From the NCBI GenBank assembly GCA_049841155.1, contig JASGHI010000003.1:806001-870000 (forward strand): 64,000 bases of DNA, given 5' to 3'. Origin of the DNA: ZC4RG30 sp049841155. Its GTDB lineage: Bacteria > Pseudomonadota > Gammaproteobacteria > Steroidobacterales > Steroidobacteraceae. Below are positions 59,251 through 64,000 of the stretch, piece by piece (position 1 is the first letter of the stretch; each line of letters opens with the position of its first letter). Under the pieces are notes generated by a model. It had not been told where the DNA came from and ran no database searches. It worked only from the letters and a program-made list of their open reading frames with translations. Made by a program: the position numbers and the translations under genes.

Positions 59251-60351
59251 TCAGCTCAAACTCTGGCGCACTACCGACACTACTTGATGCAGCGTTTCCG
59301 GCGTGATATCTGGAGACATCGGCAAACTCATGACCTTGTTGGCCATGGCTTGTGCAACCGGTGTCGAATCACCGCGGGACAGGCCCCTGTAAGCCGGTTG
59401 CTCATTGAGAGGCACGGGGTAATGGATGGCCGTCGGAATGCCAGATTCCTGCAGCGCCCTGACGACCGCTTCGCGGTTTTGCACGGCCACGGTGTACTGC
59501 GCAAAAACACTGGTGCGATCCGCTCGTTGCTCAATGCGGGGCACTCCTGCCGAATCCAGCAGTTTGTTGTAAGCGCGCCCCATCGCCAACCGCTGCACGA
59601 CCTCCCAATCGAAGCGCTCAAGCTTTGCGAGGACAACCGCGCATTGCATGGTATCCATCCGTCCACCGACGCCAATGCGGGTATGGACATAGCGCCGGCT
59701 CTGGCCGTGAACGCGAATTTCCCGGCAGGCCTGCGCGAGGGCATCATCGCTGGTAAATATCGCACCGCCGTCGCCATAGCAGCCCAGCGGCTTGCTCGGA
59801 AAAAAACTGGTACAGCCGATGGCACTGAGGTTGCAGCTCCTCCGGCCTTTGTAGGTCGCGCCAAAACTCTGTGCCGCGTCTTCAATGACGGGAATGTTGC
59901 CATACCGCGCTGCAATGGCGTTGACCTCATCCATGTCGGACGGCTGGCCATACAGACTCACGGGCATGATGGCCCTGGTCTTTGGCGTAATGGCAGCCTC
60001 AATCAGGCCAGCGTTGATGTTGCAGGTTTCGACCTCGATGTCCACATACACCGGCGTGGCCCCGAGCAGCACAATCACCTCTGCCGTGGCCACAAATGTG
60101 AACGGAGTGGTGATCACCTCGTCTCCCGGACCTACGCCAAGAGCCATCAGGCTGATTAGCAGAGCTTCGGTGCCGCTGGCGACGGTAATGCAGTGTTTGC
60201 TTCCGGTATAGGTCGCGAGTTTTTCTTCGAGCTCTTTGACTTCAGGCCCCATGATGTACTGGCCATGCTCCAACACCCGGTTAATCCGCCCTTGGATCTG
60301 CGGCTTGAGAGCCTCGTATTGGGCCTTGAGATCAATGAACGGAATGGTCAT
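59251..60351 (-). CDS. DegT/DnrJ/EryC1/StrS aminotransferase (WbpE-like)
   Basis: PLP-dependent sugar aminotransferase of 366 residues. FIDLKAQYEALKPQIQGRIN at the start, GQYIMGPEVKELEEKLATYT, ASGTEALLISLMALGVGPGD, TPFTFVATAEVIVLLGATPV, IEDAAQSFGATYKG and the PLP lysine in FFPSKPLGCYGDGGAI. In the P. aeruginosa pathway WbpE aminates the 3-keto sugar made by WbpB. Here the genes for WbpE, WbpD and WbpB are adjacent, so the same role is likely. Confidence 0.92.
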   Translation of the reverse strand: MTIPFIDLKAQYEALKPQIQGRINRVLEHGQYIMGPEVKELEEKLATYTGSKHCITVASGTEALLISLMALGVGPGDEVITTPFTFVATAEVIVLLGATPVYVDIEVETCNINAGLIEAAITPKTRAIMPVSLYGQPSDMDEVNAIAARYGNIPVIEDAAQSFGATYKGRRSCNLSAIGCTSFFPSKPLGCYGDGGAIFTSDDALAQACREIRVHGQSRRYVHTRIGVGGRMDTMQCAVVLAKLERFDWEVVQRLAMGRAYNKLLDSAGVPRIEQRADRTSVFAQYTVAVQNREAVVRALQESGIPTAIHYPVPLNEQPAYRGLSRGDSTPVAQAMANKVMSLPMSPDITPETLHQVVSVVRQSLS

Positions 60352-60932
60352 GGATAGACTCGCTGAATCTGGTCGTTGTGTAGTCGGTATTTCTGGTTGC
60401 TATGCGGGCAGGTGTATTCACCCTCTCCCTCAAGCTGCAGCGGGATCCGCTCACCGAATTCACTCATCCATCCGATCTGTCTTGCCGGCACTCCAACCAT
60501 CAACGCATAGGGCTTTACATCCTTGTTGACCACGGCACCGGCCCCCACAAAAGCGTATTCGCCTACTGTTAGGCCGCAGACAATGGTGCAGTTGGCACCC
60601 AGAGTAGCGCCTCTCTTGATGAGAGTATTGCGGTATTCGCTTTTTCGCTCAATGAGTGAACGGGGATTGTAGACATTGGTAAAGACCATGCTGGGACCAC
60701 AGAAAACGCCTTCTTCCAGTGTGACGTTGTCGTAGACAGAAACATTGTTCTGAATCTTGCAGCGGTCACCGATGACGACCTTGTTGCCGACAAAGACATT
60801 CTGTCCCAAGGACACGCCCCTGCCGATTCTGGCTCCCCCACATACATGGACCCAATGCCAAACGAGGCTACCTTCCCCAATTAGGGCACCTTCATCAACG
60901 ACCGCGGTGGGATGGATGGTGATGTCGGTCAT
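60348..60932 (-). CDS. UDP-sugar N-acetyltransferase (WbpD-like)
   Basis: Left-handed beta-helix acetyltransferase of 194 residues. ITIHPTAVVDEGALIGEGSL, then HVCGGARIGRGVSLGQNVFV, GDRCKIQNNVSVYDNVTLEE, FTNVYNPRSLIERKSEYRNT, IKRGATLGANCTIVCGLTVG and VVNKDVKPYALMVGVPARQ. A zinc-like C-terminus (YTCPHSNQKYRL) ends it. WbpD acetylates the 3-amino group of UDP-GlcNAc3NA. It overlaps the WbpE gene by 4 bases. Confidence 0.92.
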   Translation of the reverse strand: MTDITIHPTAVVDEGALIGEGSLVWHWVHVCGGARIGRGVSLGQNVFVGNKVVIGDRCKIQNNVSVYDNVTLEEGVFCGPSMVFTNVYNPRSLIERKSEYRNTLIKRGATLGANCTIVCGLTVGEYAFVGAGAVVNKDVKPYALMVGVPARQIGWMSEFGERIPLQLEGEGEYTCPHSNQKYRLHNDQIQRVYP

Positions 60933-60938
60933 AGTCCC

Positions 60939-61088
60939 TCAATGAATCGCATGGCTGAATTTTTCGCCAAAACCGAGGCTGCAGTCCATCTGCCATCTGC
61001 CATCTGACAGAGTAGCGAGGCTCTCTAAACGATGAATGGCATACTTCCGTGCGGCATTGCCCACGATGTCAATGCTTGCCCCGCTCAA
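60939..61088 (-). other. Short open frame filling the wbpB-wbpD gap (coding status unclear)
   Basis: A TTG overlapping the stop of the WbpB-like gene (TTGA) opens a 49-codon frame (SGASIDIVGNAARKYAIHRL, then DGRWQMDCSLGFGEKFSHAI) that ends just before the WbpD start. I recognise no family. A frame of this length can occur by chance in about one of ten cases, so it is listed only as a candidate. Confidence 0.2.
60986..61006. repeat. Tandem repeat, three copies of CCATCTG
   Basis: Three exact 7-base units in a row, in the gap between the WbpB- and WbpD-like genes. It could change copy number by slippage; no function is apparent. Confidence 0.6.
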
Positions 61089-62143
61089 TACTCCAGCGGC
61101 AGCGATACTGTTTTGCCATCCCGGGCTGACAAATAGGCGGCAATGAGGAGTTCCAGAGATTTCAAGCCCTCGCGGCCGTCGGTTTCTGGTTCAGCATTGC
61201 CCCGCAGCACATCGATGACGTTCTTGTAGTAGAGCGGATGCCCAAAGCCATAGACCGAGGTGGTTTCATAATTGGCGCTCTGGATCTGCTGATCGTAGTC
61301 CTTGGGTTCATCAAACAGCCAAAGCTGTATGTCGTTGACAGCGACCCCGCCAACACGAACGGTACCCCTCTCCCCAAGGACAGTGATACTACCTTCCAGG
61401 TTCTTCGGATAGGTGAGCATGGTGACGCTCATTGAGCCGAGCGCGCCGCTACGCCATCTGACGTTGAGAACCCCCGTGTCTTCGACCTCGATATCGCGGG
61501 TAGTACTCATCATCGCCTGGACCTTTTCGATCGGACCGATCAGCCAATCAAGCAGATCAACATAATGACTGGCCTGATTCATGAAAGCGCCACCGTCAAA
61601 CTCCCATGTGCCACGCCAACCGTTGCCCTGGTCATAGTAGGTCTGCGGCCGGGTCCAGAACACGTTGAGGTGGACCATGTGAATCTTTCCGAAGCGCCTT
61701 TCGGAAACGGCACGCTTGAGCAATTGCAACGTGGTGTTGAGGCGATTTTGTTTGACCACAAACAAGCGCACTCCAGCTTCGTCACACGCCTTGACCATGC
61801 GCACACCATCATTCCAGCGCGTGGCCATGGGCTTTTCACTGATCACATGGACTTGGTGCTTCGCTGCCAGAACGGCTTGATCGGGGTGAATGCCGCTTGG
61901 CGTACATAGAGCAACCAGGTCGAGCTGCTCTTTCTGGAGCATTTCTTCCATACACCGGTAAGCCGGAACCTTGTACTTCCCTGCATGCTCCGCAAGAACA
62001 ACCGGATCGATGTCGCAGATGGCGGACAGCTCAAACTCTTCCTTGTGTTGCTGGATGGATCCGAAGTGGTTCTTTGAAATGCGGCCACAACCAACAACGG
62101 CAATCCTGATCTTGCGGCCTGTGATGGGTGGATAGTGCTGCAT
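61085..62143 (-). CDS. Gfo/Idh/MocA oxidoreductase (WbpB-like)
   Basis: NAD-dependent 3-dehydrogenase of 352 residues. RIAVVGCGRISKNHFGSIQQ (dinucleotide motif), CTPSGIHPDQAVLAAKHQVH, VISEKPMATRWNDG (catalytic Lys in EKP), VKQNRLNTTLQLLKRAV, WEFDGGAFMNQASHYVDLLD (catalytic His) and the C-terminal KSLELLIAAYLSARDG. In the Wbp pathway WbpB oxidises UDP-GlcNAcA at C3. It follows the dehydrogenase gene after 20 bases. Confidence 0.92.
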   Translation of the reverse strand: MQHYPPITGRKIRIAVVGCGRISKNHFGSIQQHKEEFELSAICDIDPVVLAEHAGKYKVPAYRCMEEMLQKEQLDLVALCTPSGIHPDQAVLAAKHQVHVISEKPMATRWNDGVRMVKACDEAGVRLFVVKQNRLNTTLQLLKRAVSERRFGKIHMVHLNVFWTRPQTYYDQGNGWRGTWEFDGGAFMNQASHYVDLLDWLIGPIEKVQAMMSTTRDIEVEDTGVLNVRWRSGALGSMSVTMLTYPKNLEGSITVLGERGTVRVGGVAVNDIQLWLFDEPKDYDQQIQSANYETTSVYGFGHPLYYKNVIDVLRGNAEPETDGREGLKSLELLIAAYLSARDGKTVSLPLEY

Positions 62144-62163
62144 GAATGCTCCTTTGCCGATTC

Positions 62164-63459
62164 TCAGAAGCGAAAAACCGTGAATCCAGCATCGGCTGCA
62201 TCATGCCGGCTGTACAGGGCTTTTATATCAGCCAAGACGGGCTTTTCAGTGGAGCAGAATTTCCTGAGCTGCCTGGGCGTCATCGCGCGAAATTCGCTGT
62301 GACCAACCGCCACCACCAAGGCATCCACTTTGTTTGATTCATCAATGGACCCGAGGCGGATGCCATATTCATGATCAACCTCCTCCGAGTTCGCCCAGGG
62401 ATCCGCAACCACCACGCTTGCCCCCCAGTTTTCGAGTTCCTTCACTAGATCTGCAACTTTGCTGTTGCGGATATCCGGGCAATTTTCCTTGAACGTAATT
62501 CCCATCACGCCCACAGTGCTACGTGCGACGTCAATACCATTCTTCAGCATCAGACGAATAACGTTGCGAGCGGCATAACGAGCCATGTTGTCGTTAATGC
62601 GCCGCCCAGCCAAAATGACCTGAGGGTGATAGCCAATTTCCTCGGCCTTGTGGGTCAGATAGTAAGGATCAACTCCAATGCAGTGACCACCCACCATCCC
62701 TGGACGGAATGGCAGGAAATTCCATTTGCTGCCCGCCGCCTCAAGTACTTCAATCGTATCGATTCCCAGCCGATCAAAGATGACGGAGAGCTCATTGACG
62801 AAAGCGATATTGAGGTCGCGCTGGCTGTTCTCGATGACCTTGGCGGCTTCTGCCACTTTGAGGCTACTGGCTTTCCACGTGCCGACCTTGATGATGCTCT
62901 TGTACAGCGCATCGACCGCCTCGGCTACCTCGGCCGTACTTCCACTGGTGATTTTCTTGATGGTAGTGAGCGTATTGACCTTGTCGCCAGGGTTGATGCG
63001 TTCAGGACTGTAGCCGCAAAAAAAACCTTCATTGAATTTGAGCCCGGATTCGCGCTCAAGAATGGGGACACAGACCTCTTCCGTACACCCGGGGTAAACT
63101 GTCGATTCGTAAATCACGATCGCACCAGCTTTCATGGCACTTCCCACGGTTTCGCTGGCCTTGATGAGAGGCGTCAAGTCGGGACGGTTGGCTGTATCTA
63201 TAGGGGTCGGGACAGTCACGATGAAGATACCGCAATCCGCGAGTTTCCCGCGGTCACTGCTGTATTCGAGCTGCGTGGCAGCTGCCAAGTATTCCGGAGT
63301 CACTTCGAGCGTGCCGTCTTTACCTGCACGCAACTCGGCGATACGAGTGTCGTTGATGTCGAAGCCCAGCACTGGACGAACCTTGCCAAACTCAACTGCC
63401 AAGGGAAGACCGACATAGCCCAGGCCGATCAAAGCTATTTTTTTATTTTCAACTTTCAT
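62164..63459 (-). CDS. UDP-N-acetylhexosamine 6-dehydrogenase (WbpO/TviB type)
   Basis: Nucleotide-sugar dehydrogenase of 431 residues that oxidises C6 of UDP-GlcNAc or UDP-GalNAc to the uronic acid with NAD. IALIGLGYVGLPLAVEFGK, VPTPIDTANRPDLTPLIKA, YESTVYPGCTEEVCVPILE, CGYSPERINPGDKVNTLTTI, GSKWNFLPFRPGMVGGHCIG (catalytic Cys in GGHCIG) and ITFKENCPDIRNSKVADLV. The sequence is close to TviB/WbpO rather than to WbpA, which matters for the sugar made in this locus. Confidence 0.92.
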   Translation of the reverse strand: MKVENKKIALIGLGYVGLPLAVEFGKVRPVLGFDINDTRIAELRAGKDGTLEVTPEYLAAATQLEYSSDRGKLADCGIFIVTVPTPIDTANRPDLTPLIKASETVGSAMKAGAIVIYESTVYPGCTEEVCVPILERESGLKFNEGFFCGYSPERINPGDKVNTLTTIKKITSGSTAEVAEAVDALYKSIIKVGTWKASSLKVAEAAKVIENSQRDLNIAFVNELSVIFDRLGIDTIEVLEAAGSKWNFLPFRPGMVGGHCIGVDPYYLTHKAEEIGYHPQVILAGRRINDNMARYAARNVIRLMLKNGIDVARSTVGVMGITFKENCPDIRNSKVADLVKELENWGASVVVADPWANSEEVDHEYGIRLGSIDESNKVDALVVAVGHSEFRAMTPRQLRKFCSTEKPVLADIKALYSRHDAADAGFTVFRF

Positions 63460-63545
63460 CCAAGTAACCTGAATTTAGTTTGCTCAACGGCTGCTTGACC
63501 GGACCGCCTTGCCCGCCCCGGGAGAACGGCTCCGCCAATCGAACA

Positions 63546-63561
63546 CAGACCAAACGGTCTG
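63546..63561. other. Small hairpin in the gap before the dehydrogenase
   Basis: CAGACC-AAAC-GGTCTG, a 6-bp stem with a 4-base loop on either strand. No T-run follows. The surrounding bases 63460-63579 show no other feature. Confidence 0.3.
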
Positions 63562-63579
63562 ACGCTCAGTCGAATCAGA

Positions 63580-63804
63580 TCACTGTCCGAAAGAGCTCGC
63601 TACTGGAGCCGACCCGAACAACCTGCAGCGAAGAAACACGCCCCGATCGCTCTCGAATATCGTTTTCAACTGTGCAAAATCGACGCGCACCTGCACGCGT
63701 GGAAACGGCTCGTAGTAGTGCTCGGAATGAACCGTGCTTGCTTGCCGACCGCACTTCGCGCAATGACGAACCTGACCATGACCGACCCGCGTCTGCTCAA
63801 CCAT
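63580..63804 (-). CDS. Possible small protein downstream of wzz, unknown
   Basis: A frame of 74 codons whose ATG directly follows the wzz stop (TGA-ATG), with an AAGGGAAG Shine-Dalgarno inside the wzz end. The product has one CxxC pair (RHCAKCGRQASTVHSEHYYE) and a basic, mixed C-terminus. I recognise no family. The spacing and ribosome site favour translation; the absence of a known fold does not. It explains most of the 345 bases between the dehydrogenase and wzz. Confidence 0.4.
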   Translation of the reverse strand: MVEQTRVGHGQVRHCAKCGRQASTVHSEHYYEPFPRVQVRVDFAQLKTIFESDRGVFLRCRLFGSAPVASSFGQ

Positions 63805-64000
63805 TCACTTCCCTTGCCCCGGGCTCAACGCCTTTTGCACAACGACGCACATGACACCCAAAAAAAACCCAGCAAGCGTACCCACCGCAATGACAAGCAT
63901 TCGCCTTGGCTTGGACTTGGTCTTGGGAACCGCTGCTGCATCAATCACTCTAAATGCGAAGTCGTCACTCGCGCGTGCAAGCATGTAGGTCTGCATCTCA
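63805..64000 (-). CDS. Chain length determinant protein Wzz, C-terminal end (cut by window edge)
   Basis: Only the last 65 residues are in the window. FRVIDAAAVPKTKSKPRRML precedes a TM segment (VIAVGTLAGFFLGVMCVVV) and a short cytoplasmic tail. The proline-rich stretch before a final TM is the hallmark of Wzz/PCP proteins, which set O-antigen chain length. The frame is open to the right edge, so the N-terminal TM and periplasmic domain lie beyond the window. Confidence 0.85.
   Translation of the reverse strand, partial: EMQTYMLARASDDFAFRVIDAAAVPKTKSKPRRMLVIAVGTLAGFFLGVMCVVVQKALSPGQGK

Noticed and set aside
60986..61006. Three-copy repeat as a CRISPR array
   Set aside because: The units are 7 bases and directly adjacent, with no spacers and no cas genes.

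Overview
The window is a chromosomal segment of a GC-rich gammaproteobacterium. The evidence is gene order. From 7.8 to 32.9 kb the genes repeat, block by block, the neighbourhood known from the 94-95 min region of the Escherichia coli chromosome: rpsF-rpsR-rplI-dnaB-alr, rnr-rlmB, purA-DUF2065-hflC-hflK-hflX-hfq-miaA-mutL-ami-tsaE-nnr, queG. MutL carries the DMHA-x2-E-x4-E endonuclease-type motif, as in pseudomonads and unlike E. coli. A genus cannot be named from the sequence alone. Nearly all genes lie on the minus strand, so the operons below read from high to low coordinates.

Layout. 0-5.1 kb: rpsP-rimM-trmD-rplS, a partial sppA at the left edge, ffh and radA. 5.3-6.9 kb: a PP2C phosphatase and FHA protein pair on the plus strand. 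6.9-7.8 kb: divergent bfd and bfr (iron storage) with a Fur-box-like site between them. 7.8-11.4 kb: the rpsF-alr replication/ribosome operon. 11.5-13.4 kb: an accessory insert with a MazEF-like toxin-antitoxin pair and an isolated ligAB (protocatechuate 4,5-dioxygenase). 13.4-16.4 kb: rlmB, rnr and tRNA-Leu(CAG). 16.5-20.6 kb: an accessory block with a small secreted protein, a PepSY membrane protein, and DUF72, MgtC and thioredoxin-fold proteins. 20.6-32.9 kb: the purA-hfl-hfq-mutL-nnr superoperon and divergent queG. 32.9-37.3 kb: panC-panB-dNK-folK-pcnB. 37.4-41 kb: tRNA-Glu(CTC), tRNA-Glu(TTC), tRNA-Ala(GGC), tRNA-Val(CAC), a VapBC-like pair with an AT-hook-like tail on the toxin, and gltX. 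41-44.8 kb: a META lipoprotein, an aromatic-acid MFS transporter (AAHS type), an exported Rossmann-fold protein and a MotA/TolQ/ExbB channel protein.

44.9-64 kb is one surface-polysaccharide (O-antigen or capsule type) locus: phosphomannomutase/phosphoglucomutase, a WecA-type initiating transferase, four GT4 glycosyltransferases, WecB, a Wzy-like polymerase, the WbpG-HisF2-HisH2 amidotransferase trio, Wzx, the WbpE, WbpD and WbpB homologues, a WbpO/TviB-type UDP-sugar dehydrogenase and, at the right edge, the C-terminus of Wzz. Together they suggest a glycan built on undecaprenyl phosphate that contains a 2,3-diacetamido (probably 3-acetamidino) uronic acid, flipped by Wzx and polymerised by Wzy/Wzz. 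The locus contains at least two decayed genes: an epimerase N-terminus at 47597-47734 and a half-length acetyltransferase at 53734-54048.

I found no CRISPR array, insertion sequence, prophage or rRNA gene. No completely new multi-gene system is evident. The more unusual points are the AT-hook-tailed PIN toxin, the bacterioferritin lacking Glu127, the exported NAD-binding-fold protein, a coding region ending inside an antisense tRNA gene, and the mixed WbpO/WecB plus WbpBDE-G pathway.
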